A stretch of DNA of 64,000 nucleotides from positions 3,074,731-3,138,730 of the forward strand of contig NZ_CP026004.1 in NCBI RefSeq assembly GCF_003086895.1. The letters run 5' to 3'. This stretch comes from Stenotrophomonas sp. ESTM1D_MKCIP4_1. GTDB taxonomy: Bacteria > Pseudomonadota > Gammaproteobacteria > Xanthomonadales > Xanthomonadaceae. The position numbers and the translations under genes are program-made. The notes beneath the pieces are model-generated. The model did no database searches, had not been told where the DNA came from, and worked only from the letters and a program-made list of their open reading frames with translations. This document shows positions 48,947-57,952 of the stretch, piece after piece. The number at the start of each line of letters is the position of its first letter. Position 1 is the stretch's first letter.

Positions 48947-49810
48947 ATGACCACCATCATCGCCCCGCGCGTCCACGACATCGGCGGCCTGGAAGTGCGC
49001 CGCGCGGTGCCCACCCTGCAGGCCCGCAGCATCGGCTCGTTCGTGTTCGTCGACCAGATGGGCCCGGCGATCATGCACCCCGGCACCGCCATCGACGTGC
49101 GCCCGCACCCGCACATCGGCCTGGCCACGGTCACCTACCTGTGGTCCGGTGCCATCGGTCACCGCGACACGCTGGGGTCGGACCAGATCATCCGCCCCGG
49201 TGATGTGAACTGGATGACCGCCGGCCGCGGCATCGCCCACTCCGAACGCACCCCGCCGCCGGACCGCGACCATGACAACCCCATCCACGGCATGCAGACC
49301 TGGGTCGCGCTGCCGAAGTCGCATGAGGAAATCGAACCGGCGTTCTACCACCATGCCGCCGCCACCCTGCCCGAGCAGCGCCGCAACGGCGTCTGGCTGC
49401 GCGTCATCGCCGGCCGCGCCTACGGCGAGGAATCGCCGGTGAAGGTATTCGCCGACACGCTCAACGTGGCCATCGACCTCGACCCGGATGCGGAGATCGA
49501 CATCGACAACGGGCATCGCGAACGCGCGTTGTACATCCTCGAAGGCCAGGCGCAGCTGGATGGCGTGGATATCCCTGCCCAGCACCTGGTCATCCCCGAG
49601 GCCGGCGCCATTGGCCGCCTGCGCGCGAAGACCCCGGTGAAGGCGATGCTGTTCGGTGGCGAGCCGCTGGATGGACCGCGCCACCTGTGGTGGAACTTCG
49701 TGTCCAGCTCGAAGGAGCGCATCGAACAGGCCAAGCACGACTGGGAGGCGGGGCGGTTCGGCACCATTCCCGGCGACGACAAGGAATTCATTCCGCTGCC
49801 GCAGTATTGA
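48947..49810 (+). CDS. Pirin family protein
   Basis: A 287-residue bicupin pirin. The N-terminal cupin metal site is in RPHPHIGLATVTYL and GRGIAHSE (His, His, His, Glu). A second cupin (about 170-280) lacks a full set of ligands, as usual. Pirins bind iron; bacterial members act as quercetinases or redox-linked regulators. The start at 48947 begins MTTIIAPRVHDIGG; the long open frame upstream crosses the SMAG array and is not coding. A second pirin lies at 50596-51447 on the other strand. Confidence 0.88.
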   Translation: MTTIIAPRVHDIGGLEVRRAVPTLQARSIGSFVFVDQMGPAIMHPGTAIDVRPHPHIGLATVTYLWSGAIGHRDTLGSDQIIRPGDVNWMTAGRGIAHSERTPPPDRDHDNPIHGMQTWVALPKSHEEIEPAFYHHAAATLPEQRRNGVWLRVIAGRAYGEESPVKVFADTLNVAIDLDPDAEIDIDNGHRERALYILEGQAQLDGVDIPAQHLVIPEAGAIGRLRAKTPVKAMLFGGEPLDGPRHLWWNFVSSSKERIEQAKHDWEAGRFGTIPGDDKEFIPLPQY

Positions 49811-50007
49811 GGTGGATGGCCGTCGAGCAGGCCCGACCCACGGCGCGTGATGGTTACGATTGAAACCGCAATTTGTGCGATCGCTCACGTTCCGTTAAGG
49901 TCGGATTGACCGTCCGTACACATGCGGACGGTCGGGCATCCGGGGATGGGATGCCGCAGCCACCGGCGGGCCGGTGGCGCCTTACGACACGCCACCTTGG
50001 GGGATGC

Positions 50008-50466
50008 ATGAAGTTCGCGCCTGTTGTGTTGTCGAGCCTGCTGTTGGTCGCCGCCCAGGCTGCCGCGCAGGCTCCGGTCGAGTGCCCATCGCTGCCGGCC
50101 AGCAGTGGCCTGCAATGGCAGGAACAGGCACAGCCTGGTTTCGTGGTGTGCCGCGCCGCCACGGCCGATGGCCGTGAAGTGCTGAGCCTGATGCTCAGCC
50201 AGCGTGACCCGGGCATTCCGCTCAGCCGTTCGCTGCGCCAGGAAAAGGGCAGCTTCGGCGGTGAATCCATGTACTGGTACCAGCCCGATCTGGGTGGCCA
50301 GGAGCCACCCGGCTATGCCGAGCGGCGCATCAGCGTGGTCAAGCTGGACAAGGGCCGTTATGCGCAGATTGCACTGTACCCGGGCAGCACCGAGGAACTG
50401 GGCAGCCTGCAGCAGCTGGCGCAGGGCATGAGCCTGACCCCGTCGGCCGTGGCCGACGGTCGCTGA
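50008..50466 (+). CDS. Secreted protein of unknown function
   Basis: A 152-residue protein with a signal peptide (MKFAPVVLSSLLLVAAQAAA, cleaved at AQA-PVE). The mature part begins with PVECPSLP and has a second cysteine in FVVCRAATADGR, a likely disulfide pair; GYAERRISVVKLDKGRYAQIALYPG looks like a small beta domain. I do not recognise it. It lies between two pirin genes, convergent with the second, with a facing SMAG pair in between. Confidence 0.7.
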   Translation: MKFAPVVLSSLLLVAAQAAAQAPVECPSLPASSGLQWQEQAQPGFVVCRAATADGREVLSLMLSQRDPGIPLSRSLRQEKGSFGGESMYWYQPDLGGQEPPGYAERRISVVKLDKGRYAQIALYPGSTEELGSLQQLAQGMSLTPSAVADGR

Positions 50467-50521
50467 GTGAATGCGGGGATGACTGCCTGGCAGTGTCCCC
50501 GCACTTCAACCCGATCGATCG

Positions 50522-50594
50522 GTAGTGCCGGCCGCTGGCCGGCACACTCGTCTGCCGCCATCGCAGGCGGTTGCCGGCCCGCGGCCGGCGCTAC
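50522..50594. repeat. Facing pair of SMAG elements
   Basis: A SMAG at 50522-50544 (GTAG, arms GCCGGCC/GGCCGGC) faces an inverted one at 50570-50594 (GCCGGCC-CGC-GGCCGGC, ending CTACC) with about 25 bases between. As at 15300-15362, the pair fills the space between two convergent genes. Confidence 0.87.
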
Positions 50595-50595
50595 C

Positions 50596-51447
50596 TCAGA
50601 ACCGGCCTTCCTGGAAATCGACGAAGGCCTGCATCAGCTCCTGCCGCGTGTTCATCACGAACGGGCCGTGGCGCATGACCGGCTCGCGCAGCGGGCGGCC
50701 TGCCACCAGGATCAACCGCGCGCCTTCGCTTCCGGCCGACAGGTGCAGCTGCTCACCGCCGCCCAGCACCGCCAGTTCCTGGCGCGCCACGTCACGCGCG
50801 GCGTCCTGCTCGCCCACCGTCACCCCGCCCTCGAAGACGTAGGCGAACGCGTTGTGCCCTTCCGGCAGCGTGTACGTCCAGGCGCGGTCGGCGTCCAGGC
50901 GGATGTCCAGATACAACGGATCGGTGGCGGGCTGGGCGATCGGGCCGGCCGTGCCATCGACGGTACCGGCAATCACCTTCACCTCCACGCCCGCCGCCGG
51001 CTGCACCACCGGAATGCGCTCGGGCGCGAATTCCTGGTACTTCGGGTCGGTCATCTTGTCCCGCGCCGGCAGGTTCACCCACAGCTGGAAGCCGCGCATC
51101 TGGCCGCTTTCCTGCTCCGGCATCTCCGAATGGACCAGGCCGCGGCCCGCCGTCATCCACTGCACGCTGCCCGGGGTCAGCAGGCCTTCGTTGCCGTGGT
51201 TGTCACGGTGGCGCATGCGCCCGTCGAGCATGTAGGTAACGGTCTCGAAACCACGGTGCGGATGTTCCGGGAAGCCGGCGATGTAGTCCTCGGCGCGGTC
51301 GGTACCGAACTCATCCAGCAGCAGGAAGGGGTCCAGGTCAGGCAGCGACGGGCCACCGATGACGCGGGTCAGGCGCACGCCCGCACCGTCGGAGGTGGGC
51401 ATGCCACGGATGGTGCGCTGCACGCGTACCGGTTCGGGAAGGCTCAT
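50596..51447 (-). CDS. Pirin family protein
   Basis: A 283-residue pirin distinct from the one at 48947. The N-terminal cupin has EHPHRGFETVTYML and GRGLVHSEMPE, supplying three His and one Glu for iron; the C-terminal cupin domain runs from about 160. It is nearest to the YhhW/YhaK-like pirins that can show quercetin 2,3-dioxygenase activity; the natural substrate is unknown. The ATG at 51447 begins MSLPEPVRVQRTI, preceded by AGGAG at good spacing. It is divergent from cstA. Confidence 0.88.
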   Translation of the reverse strand: MSLPEPVRVQRTIRGMPTSDGAGVRLTRVIGGPSLPDLDPFLLLDEFGTDRAEDYIAGFPEHPHRGFETVTYMLDGRMRHRDNHGNEGLLTPGSVQWMTAGRGLVHSEMPEQESGQMRGFQLWVNLPARDKMTDPKYQEFAPERIPVVQPAAGVEVKVIAGTVDGTAGPIAQPATDPLYLDIRLDADRAWTYTLPEGHNAFAYVFEGGVTVGEQDAARDVARQELAVLGGGEQLHLSAGSEGARLILVAGRPLREPVMRHGPFVMNTRQELMQAFVDFQEGRF

Positions 51448-51622
51448 GGCGACTCCTGTTGGATGGATGCCAGTGAAGATGGACGCCCCGCGCCACAGCG
51501 CCAATGGGCGGCGCCGCAACCGATTGTTCCACCACTGGTGTTCGTCGCGCGTCATGTCCGCCGCGCGGCGGCGCCTGCGTTGTGTTCGACCAAAGTACTA
51601 CCGCAGAAAAGTCCCTCACACA

Positions 51623-51651
51623 TTGACCGTGCACAGGTCACGCGGGACTCT
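51623..51651 (+). promoter_or_regulatory. Candidate promoter with dyad ahead of cstA
   Basis: TTGACC (51623-51628) fits a -35 box, and GACTCT stands 17 bases on as a weak -10. The dyad TGACC-N7-GGTCA (51624-51640) overlaps the -35. It is 30-58 bases ahead of the cstA start. A regulated, activator-dependent promoter is possible. Confidence 0.28.
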
Positions 51652-51680
51652 TTGAACATCTTTCCGGGAGAGAGCACCTC

Positions 51681-53762
51681 ATGAAAGGGTTTTCCAAAAT
51701 AGGCTGGGCGGCCCTCGCCCTGCTTGGCGCATTCTGTCTGGGCACCGTGGCCCTGCGCCGCGGTGAACACATCAATGCCTTGTGGATCGTGGTCGCGGCG
51801 GTATCGCTGTACCTGGTGGCGTACCGTTTCTACAGCCTGTTCATCGCCAACAAGGTGATGCAGCTCGATCCGACCCGGGCCACCCCGGCGGTGATCAACA
51901 ACGATGGCCTGGACTACGTCCCGACCAACAAGCATGTGCTGTTCGGCCACCACTTCGCCGCCATCGCCGGCGCAGGCCCGCTGGTCGGCCCGGTGCTCGC
52001 CGCACAGATGGGCTACCTGCCCGGCCTGCTGTGGCTGGTGGTGGGTGTGGTGCTGGCCGGTGCGGTGCAGGACTTCGTCGTCCTGTTCCTGTCCAGCCGC
52101 CGCAACGGCCGTTCGCTGGGTGACCTCGTTCGTGAGGAAATGGGCCAGGTACCTGGCACGATCGCCCTGTTCGGCGCCTTCCTCATCATGATCATCATCC
52201 TGGCCGTGCTGGCGATGGTGGTGGTCAAGGCACTGGCCGAAAGCCCGTGGGGCATGTTCACGGTGATCGCAACGATGCCCATCGCGATCCTGATGGGCGT
52301 GTACATGCGCTACATCCGCCCCGGCAAGATCGGCGAGATCTCGGTGGTCGGCCTGATCCTGCTGCTGGCTGCGATCTGGTTCGGCGGCAAGGTAGCGGCC
52401 GACCCGACCTGGGGCCCGGCCTTCACCTTCACCGGCACCCAGATCACCTGGATGCTGATCGGCTACGGTTTCGTAGCGTCCGTGCTGCCGGTCTGGCTGC
52501 TGCTGGCCCCGCGCGATTACCTGTCCACCTTCCTGAAGATCGGTACGATCATCGCGCTGGCCATCGGCATCCTGGTGGTCATGCCGGAACTGAAGATGCC
52601 CGCGCTGACCCAGTTCGCGGCCAGCGGCGACGGCCCGGTGTGGAAGGGCGGGATGTTCCCGTTCCTGTTCATCACCATCGCCTGCGGTGCGGTGTCCGGC
52701 TTCCACGCCCTCATCTCCTCCGGCACCACGCCCAAGCTGCTGGCCAATGAAGCGCACATGCGCTACATCGGCTACGGCGGCATGCTGATGGAATCGTTCG
52801 TGGCAGTGATGGCACTGGTGGCGGCCTCGATCATCGATCCGGGCATCTACTTCGCGATGAACAGCCCGGCTGCGGTGATCGGTGCCGACGCCGCCTCGGC
52901 GGCACACTTCATCACCAACACCTGGGGCTTCACCATCAGCCCGGAACAGCTGACCGCCACGGCGGCGGCCATCGGCGAACCGACCATCCTGCACCGCGCC
53001 GGTGGCGCTCCCACGCTGGCGGTGGGCATCGCGCAGATCCTGCACGAAGCCATCCCGAGCAGCAGCGACGCGATGATGGCGTTCTGGTACCACTTCGCGA
53101 TCCTGTTCGAGGCCTTGTTCATCCTGACCGCCGTCGATGCCGGTACCCGCGCCGGTCGCTTCATGCTGCAGGACCTGCTGGGCAACTTCATCCCGGCACT
53201 GAAGAAGACCGAATCGTGGACGGCCAACATCATCGGTACCGCCGGCTGCGTGGCGCTGTGGGGCTACCTGCTGTACACCGGCGTGGTCGATCCGTTCGGC
53301 GGCATCCAGACGCTGTGGCCGCTGTTCGGCATTTCCAACCAGATGCTGGCCGGTATCGCGCTGATGCTGGGCACGGTGGTGCTGTTCAAGATGAAGCGTG
53401 ACCGCTACGCCTGGGTGACCGCGGTTCCGGCGGTGTGGCTGCTGATCTGCACCACCTACGCCGGCTTCATCAAGATTTTCGACAGCAACCCGGCGCAGGG
53501 TTTCCTGGCGCAGGCGCACAAGTTCCAGGCCGCCATCGCCAGCGACACCATCACCGCCCCGGCCAAGTCGGTGGCACAGATGCAGCAGATCGTGGTCAAT
53601 GCCTACGTCAACACCGGCCTGACTTCGCTGTTCCTGCTGGTGGTGGGTGCGGTGCTGGTGTATTCGATCAAGACCATCCTCGCCGCGCGCCGCAACCCGC
53701 AGCGCACTGACCGCGAGACCCCGTACGTGGCGCTGAAGCCGCACGAAATGGTGGATCTGTAA
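51681..53762 (+). CDS. cstA: CstA-family carbon starvation / pyruvate transporter
   Basis: A 693-residue inner-membrane protein with about 16-18 membrane helices. Family blocks include [23 protein letters not shown] split across helix 3, [34 protein letters not shown] and the C-terminal [18 protein letters not shown]. coli relatives CstA and BtsT take up pyruvate (and possibly peptides) when carbon is limiting. It is directly followed by a ybdD-like gene that overlaps its stop by one base, the standard partner. The start follows GAGAG about 9 bases upstream. Confidence 0.94.
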   Translation: MKGFSKIGWAALALLGAFCLGTVALRRGEHINALWIVVAAVSLYLVAYRFYSLFIANKVMQLDPTRATPAVINNDGLDYVPTNKHVLFGHHFAAIAGAGPLVGPVLAAQMGYLPGLLWLVVGVVLAGAVQDFVVLFLSSRRNGRSLGDLVREEMGQVPGTIALFGAFLIMIIILAVLAMVVVKALAESPWGMFTVIATMPIAILMGVYMRYIRPGKIGEISVVGLILLLAAIWFGGKVAADPTWGPAFTFTGTQITWMLIGYGFVASVLPVWLLLAPRDYLSTFLKIGTIIALAIGILVVMPELKMPALTQFAASGDGPVWKGGMFPFLFITIACGAVSGFHALISSGTTPKLLANEAHMRYIGYGGMLMESFVAVMALVAASIIDPGIYFAMNSPAAVIGADAASAAHFITNTWGFTISPEQLTATAAAIGEPTILHRAGGAPTLAVGIAQILHEAIPSSSDAMMAFWYHFAILFEALFILTAVDAGTRAGRFMLQDLLGNFIPALKKTESWTANIIGTAGCVALWGYLLYTGVVDPFGGIQTLWPLFGISNQMLAGIALMLGTVVLFKMKRDRYAWVTAVPAVWLLICTTYAGFIKIFDSNPAQGFLAQAHKFQAAIASDTITAPAKSVAQMQQIVVNAYVNTGLTSLFLLVVGAVLVYSIKTILAARRNPQRTDRETPYVALKPHEMVDL

Positions 53763-53986
53763 TGAGCACGCAACTGGTTCCCGTCGGCCAGTACCAGACG
53801 CATCGCCGCATCTGGCGACGCCTGGTACAGACCGCACGGCTGTGCTGTGGGATTCCTGATTACGACAACTACGTCCGGCACATGCTTGAAAAGCATCCGG
53901 ACCAGGAACCGATGGACTACAAGACGTTCTTCCGCGAGCGGCAGGAAGCGCGCTACGGCGGTCGCAACGGCGGTCGTTGCTGTTGA
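53762..53986 (+). CDS. ybdD: YbdD/YjiX family (DUF466) small protein
   Basis: A 74-residue protein of the YbdD/YjiX family. Conserved residues: [25 protein letters not shown] and [12 protein letters not shown], present in almost all DUF466 members. In E. coli the partner of CstA/BtsT is needed for full transport activity. It begins on the last base of the cstA stop (TAATG), so it is translationally coupled. It is followed by 350 bases without a gene, filled by repeats. Confidence 0.93.
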   Translation: MSTQLVPVGQYQTHRRIWRRLVQTARLCCGIPDYDNYVRHMLEKHPDQEPMDYKTFFRERQEARYGGRNGGRCC

Positions 53987-54076
53987 TGCAACGTGGGTGC
54001 CGGGCTTGCAGCCCGGCGCCCGCAGAGGCCGGATCAACTGCACTGGTTGGCGGGGCGGTGTGGGCGAGACACAAGC

Positions 54077-54168
54077 GGGGTCAGATCCGTTTTCCGAAGG
54101 AAAACGGGTCTGACCCCATTTTGGTTATCGATATCTGACAGATGTGCCGACCAACGGTCGGCACCCAC
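54077..54168 (+). repeat. Mosaic intergenic module 3 (shorter copy)
   Basis: A palindrome (54077-54117, GGGGTCAGATCCG to CGGGTCTGACCCC, inner arms TTTTCC/GGAAAA), a spacer with ATCGATATCTGACAGA and a SMAG-like hairpin (54144-54168, arms TGCCGACC and GGTCGGCA, tail CACC instead of CTAC). The order matches modules 1 and 2, but the first CGACAG hairpin is missing here. Confidence 0.78.
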
Positions 54169-54218
54169 CACCAGCCGCGTGAACCTGTCGAAGGCGGGGT
54201 GGGTTTACGCCATCCACG

Positions 54219-54260
54219 CACAGCCACAGCGTCATCCCACGGAATGACGCTGTGGCTGTG
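54219..54260. repeat. 17-bp inverted repeat
   Basis: CACAGCCACAGCGTCAT and its complement ATGACGCTGTGGCTGTG enclose a short CCCACGGA loop. It stands alone between the mosaic module and a SMAG, in the gap between the convergent ybdD and DUF3103-like genes, and may end transcription. Confidence 0.75.
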
Positions 54261-54281
54261 GCTGTGGTTGTTGCTGTTGCT

Positions 54282-54307
54282 GTTGCCGGCCAGCGGCCGG
54301 CACTACC
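54282..54307 (-). repeat. SMAG element
   Basis: Inverted SMAG (arms GCCGGCC/GGCCGGC, ending CTACC), followed by a GCAGGTGCAGGGCTGCAAGCCCTGC hairpin region that reaches the stop of the DUF3103-like gene. Confidence 0.87.
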
Positions 54308-54336
54308 GCAGGTGCAGGGCTGCAAGCCCTGCCGAC

Positions 54337-55482
54337 CTACTCCACCAGGGTGATGGGCGTAAGGGTGACCTTGGCGTTGTTGGCGGCGCCCATGCGATCG
54401 GTGTAGGCCTGTCCACGCTGCAGCAGATAGAAGCTGTCCAGGTAGTCGATATCGTTGGCGAACCAGGACGACGGCATGGCGTTGAGGACGGCACCGGCAA
54501 TATCGGCAATGACCGCATACTCGGGCGCGAACACACCCAGCGCGGTCTTCACCCCGCTGGTCAATGCCACCAGAAGCTCTTGGTAATTGGTGTCGCCGTC
54601 ATCCTCGAACAGCTGCACGTTGGCGGCGTTGAACCGATAGTTGCCCCAGATCACCAGCGCCTGCTGCGGGGTGTAATCGGTGTCCTCGTAATCCAGATAA
54701 GGCATGTCGACGGTGACCATTTCCGGCGCAGCGTTGTCGATCTGCAGGCCGGACACAACCGCGAACACCTCCGCCGCCCCCAGTGCCCACGGCTCCTGGT
54801 CATCGGCCAGGCGGATACGATCCAGCCGGGTGATGTCCAACGAGGCGCTGGCGCCATCGGCGGCAATGCGGATGCGCTCGGGGGACTGCAGACCACGTTC
54901 ACGCAGCCCGGCGTTGACCAGGGCCATGCCCTCGGCCACCGCGCGGCGGGTATCGACATCGACGATCAGCACCGGGAAGTCCGGCGCCTGCTGTGCATCC
55001 AGCACGTGTGCGCGCCCCTGTGCGTCATAGGCGGTCAGCGTGGTCCAGTCGCGGTCATTGCCACGTGGCAGGCTGGCCACCCACAGCGAACGCGGCGCGA
55101 TGGCATCCAACGACATGCCGTCGGGAACATAGGCACGCAGCTGCAGCAGCGCGGGCCCCTGCCCGGGCAGGCCCTTGCGCAGCCGCAGCTGGCTCTCCTG
55201 CCGGGCCAGGCTGCTGCTGGCCAAGGTACGCGCCTGCGGATCGAAGCCCGCCAGCACCTGCTGCAGCGGCACGCCGCGTTCCGGCGCTGACCGCAGTGCC
55301 GACCGTGCGGCATCGGTGAAGCCCGGTTGCGCGATCAGCGCGGCAACGTCACGCGCGCTGGCATCGGTGATCGCCTGCACATCGGCCGGCCGCGCCTGCA
55401 GCGACGCCTGTGCCAGCGCCGATCCTGCACCCAGCATCAGCGCCAGCAGCGCCGACGCACGAAACATCCATTGATTCGTCAT
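54337..55482 (-). CDS. Secreted protein, resembling DUF3103
   Basis: A 381-residue protein with a signal peptide (about 1-24, ending GSALAQ-AS). The central part (DDQEPWALGAAEVFAVVSG, DMPYLDYEDTDYTPQQALVIW, VQLFEDDGDTNYQELL) is rich in Asp/Glu around aromatic residues and suggests calcium binding or an enzyme core; I place it tentatively in DUF3103, which has no known function. The last 60 residues include SSWFANDIDYLDSFYLLQRG. The start at 55482 begins the signal peptide. It stands between the ybdD gap and the DUF819 gene on the same strand. Confidence 0.65.
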   Translation of the reverse strand: MTNQWMFRASALLALMLGAGSALAQASLQARPADVQAITDASARDVAALIAQPGFTDAARSALRSAPERGVPLQQVLAGFDPQARTLASSSLARQESQLRLRKGLPGQGPALLQLRAYVPDGMSLDAIAPRSLWVASLPRGNDRDWTTLTAYDAQGRAHVLDAQQAPDFPVLIVDVDTRRAVAEGMALVNAGLRERGLQSPERIRIAADGASASLDITRLDRIRLADDQEPWALGAAEVFAVVSGLQIDNAAPEMVTVDMPYLDYEDTDYTPQQALVIWGNYRFNAANVQLFEDDGDTNYQELLVALTSGVKTALGVFAPEYAVIADIAGAVLNAMPSSWFANDIDYLDSFYLLQRGQAYTDRMGAANNAKVTLTPITLVE

Positions 55483-55726
55483 GAACCCACCTGTCGGGAA
55501 GGCTGGCAACCGCCAGCGGAGGCTGCGCCGCGAGCCCCCTGCTTCCCCACGCGACGCATTTGGCCACGCTACGTGCCCTGCGCCCACTAATCCGTTATCT
55601 GCCGCACAGTTCTGGCAGTAATTAGTGCCGATTGCTAGTGCCGATTGCGTCAATGTCACGCGGCAGCCGAGTCGGGCCCGGCTGCACACAGCGCGTGCTA
55701 CGCGTGGCGGTTCGCCCAGGCGGGGC

Positions 55727-56977
55727 TCAGCCGTTGGCCATCCACTTCAGGATCAACCCGGTGACATAGGCCAAGCCGGTACCGGTGGCATACCCCACCG
55801 TGCCCAGCAGCACGCCCACCGGCGCCAGCGAGGGGTGGAACGCTGCCGCCACGACCGGTGCCGAGGCCGCCGCACCGATGTTGCCCTGCGACCCGATGGC
55901 GAAGAAGAACAATGGTGCGCGCAGCAGCTTGGCCACCGCCCACAGCACCAGCACATGGGTCGCCATCCAGATCGCCCCCAGCAGGAACAGCCATGGCCGG
56001 TCCAGCAGGGACAGCAGATTCATCTGCATGCCGATGCAGGCAATCAGGAAATAGAGGAACACCGTACCCAGCCGCGAAGCACCGGCCGCTTCCAGGCGGC
56101 GTGCGCGGGTGAAGCTCAGGCCCAGGCCCATGGCTGTGGACAGCAGGATCACCCATACGAACTGGCTGTCCAGGCTGAACTGGCTGGCCCAGCTGACATT
56201 GGCCTTGAACCAGCCGGCCAGCGGCGCAGCGATGGCATGGGCCAGACCGACCCCGCCCAGCGCCACGCCGACAATGACCATCAGGTCGGTCATGCTGGGA
56301 ATGCGCGCGTTCTGCGCATCGTAGGCACTGATGCGCGCCTTCATCTCATCGATGGCGCGCGTGTCGGCACCATTGCGCGTGTCGATCTGCTGCGCGCGGT
56401 TGGCCAGGAACAGCAGGATGGCCATCCACAGGCTGGCGCAGGCCACGTCCACCACGGCGAACTGGCCGAACGTGGTGGCATCTGTGCCGAACACTTCGCG
56501 CATGGCGACCATGTTGGCGCCGCCACCGATCCAGCTGCCGGCCAGCGCGGCCATGCCCGCCCAGGTGTCACCGGCCACCGTTTCGGGGTGGATCAGCTTC
56601 ATCACCTGGAACGACACGATGGCGCCGAGCATGATGCCGGCGGTACCGGCGCAGAACACGATCAACAGCTTCGGGCCGAGCTTGGCGATGCCCTTCAGGT
56701 CGATCGACAGGGTCAGCAGGACCAGCGCCGCCGGCAGCAGCACGTCGCGTGCCACCGGGTTGTACAGCGCGGTGTTGTGGCCGTCGATGACACCGGCCGT
56801 GTTGTAGATGGCCGGAATGAAATAGCACAGCAGCAGCGCGGGCACCCAGGCGAAGACCTTCTTCAGCAGGGGTGTCGGGCCACTGGCGGCCCAGAAGATC
56901 AGGGCAAGGGTGGCGGCAATCAGGCCCAGGCCAACGATGTCGCTGGTGATCAGGGCAGTAGCGGGTTCGGTCGGCAT
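55727..56977 (-). CDS. DUF819 family membrane protein
   Basis: A 416-residue inner-membrane protein with about 12 hydrophobic helices. The family signature [18 protein letters not shown] lies near residue 150, and [22 protein letters not shown] near 370, repeating the glycine-rich motif of a two-fold internal symmetry typical of a transporter. DUF819 proteins (YjcL type) are uncharacterised permeases. Upstream is a divergent VOC gene with 164 bases between starts. Confidence 0.9.
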   Translation of the reverse strand: MPTEPATALITSDIVGLGLIAATLALIFWAASGPTPLLKKVFAWVPALLLCYFIPAIYNTAGVIDGHNTALYNPVARDVLLPAALVLLTLSIDLKGIAKLGPKLLIVFCAGTAGIMLGAIVSFQVMKLIHPETVAGDTWAGMAALAGSWIGGGANMVAMREVFGTDATTFGQFAVVDVACASLWMAILLFLANRAQQIDTRNGADTRAIDEMKARISAYDAQNARIPSMTDLMVIVGVALGGVGLAHAIAAPLAGWFKANVSWASQFSLDSQFVWVILLSTAMGLGLSFTRARRLEAAGASRLGTVFLYFLIACIGMQMNLLSLLDRPWLFLLGAIWMATHVLVLWAVAKLLRAPLFFFAIGSQGNIGAAASAPVVAAAFHPSLAPVGVLLGTVGYATGTGLAYVTGLILKWMANG

Positions 56978-57141
56978 GGGATCCTCTGTCGATCGAAAGG
57001 GCGGAAAAAACGCCGCAGGATGCGGCGCATCCCGAGATTAACATCGCCTTCACGCCGGGTCATGCTGCGCCGCTTGCCGCGCTCGAGTCTGCTGAGCAGA
57101 ATCGGAACATCCTCAACGGCGCATCGCCATCGGAGCCTGCC

Positions 57142-57531
57142 ATGCAACTGGGTGCCTTCTCGGTCAGTCTGTCAGTGAAGGATCTGGCCGCCTCGCGCGC
57201 GTTCTACGAAGCACTGGGCTTCGTGGTGACCGGCGGCGATGCGGCGCGCAACTGGCTGGTGCTGCGCAACGGTGGCATCGTCATCGGGCTGTTCCAGGGC
57301 ATGTTTGAAGGCAACCTGCTGACCTTCAACCCGGGCTGGGACCAGTACCGGCAGGAACTGGGCGACTTCGAGGATGTGCGCGAACTGCAGGCTGCGCTGG
57401 ATGCACAGGGCATCGAACTGAGCGCACGCACCGACCCCGACGGCCAGGGAACCGGCTACCTGCAGCTGGCTGACCCGGATGGCAATGTGATCCTGATCGA
57501 CCAGCACGTGGAACGTCCGAAGGGGCGGTGA
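57142..57531 (+). CDS. VOC (glyoxalase/bleomycin resistance) family protein
   Basis: A 129-residue single VOC domain: [22 protein letters not shown] at the start, then [16 protein letters not shown] and the C-terminal [19 protein letters not shown]. It has one half of the usual metal-site pairs, so it should dimerise to form its site. VOC proteins range from glyoxalases to antibiotic-binding proteins; nothing here picks one. The stop codon TGA (57529-57531) falls inside the first unit of an 88-base tandem array. Confidence 0.87.
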   Translation: MQLGAFSVSLSVKDLAASRAFYEALGFVVTGGDAARNWLVLRNGGIVIGLFQGMFEGNLLTFNPGWDQYRQELGDFEDVRELQAALDAQGIELSARTDPDGQGTGYLQLADPDGNVILIDQHVERPKGR

Positions 57532-57950
57532 TTGCTCTGGCAGGCGTCGACCTTGGTCGACGTAAAGCACGCCAACCAAGGTTGGCATCTACCGGGGCGA
57601 ACGCATGCCAACCCAGTGATTGCTCTGGTAGGCGTCGACCTTGGTCGACGGAAAGCATGCCAACCAAGGTTGGCATCTACCAGGGCGAACGCACGCCAAC
57701 CCAGTGATTGCTCTGGTAGGCGTCGACCTTGGTCGACGGAAAGCACGCCAACCCAGGTTGGCATCTACCGGGGCGAACGCATGCCAACCCAGTGATTGCT
57801 CTGGTAGGCGTCGACCTTGGTCGGCGGAAAGCATGCCAACCAAGGTTGGCATCTACCAGGGCGAACGCACGCCAACCCAGTGATTGCTCTGGTAGGCGTC
57901 GACCTTGGTCGACGGAAAGCATGCCAACCCAGGTTGGCATTCACCAGGGC
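57528..57950. repeat. 88-base tandem array of SMAG dimers (5 units)
   Basis: Units start at 57528, 57616, 57704, 57792 and 57880 (exact period 88; the fifth ends after about 71 bases). Each carries GTGATTGCTCTGG, a SMAG (GTAG head, arms GTCGACC/GGTCGAC), a short A-rich link, and an inverted SMAG (GCCAACC/GGTTGGC, ending CTAC), then a linker GAACGC-TGCCAACCCA. Units differ at a few positions. It fills the 421 bases between the VOC stop and the kinase stop. Confidence 0.95.
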
Positions 57951-57952
57951 GG

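Noticed and set aside
51552..54074. 840-codon open frame antisense to cstA and ybdD
   Set aside because: Same reason: no domain, no signal, composition of an antisense shadow, and cstA is certain.
57528..57950. CRISPR array
   Set aside because: The 88-base period lacks unique spacers, the whole unit is repeated, and the units are SMAG dimers; no cas genes are present.
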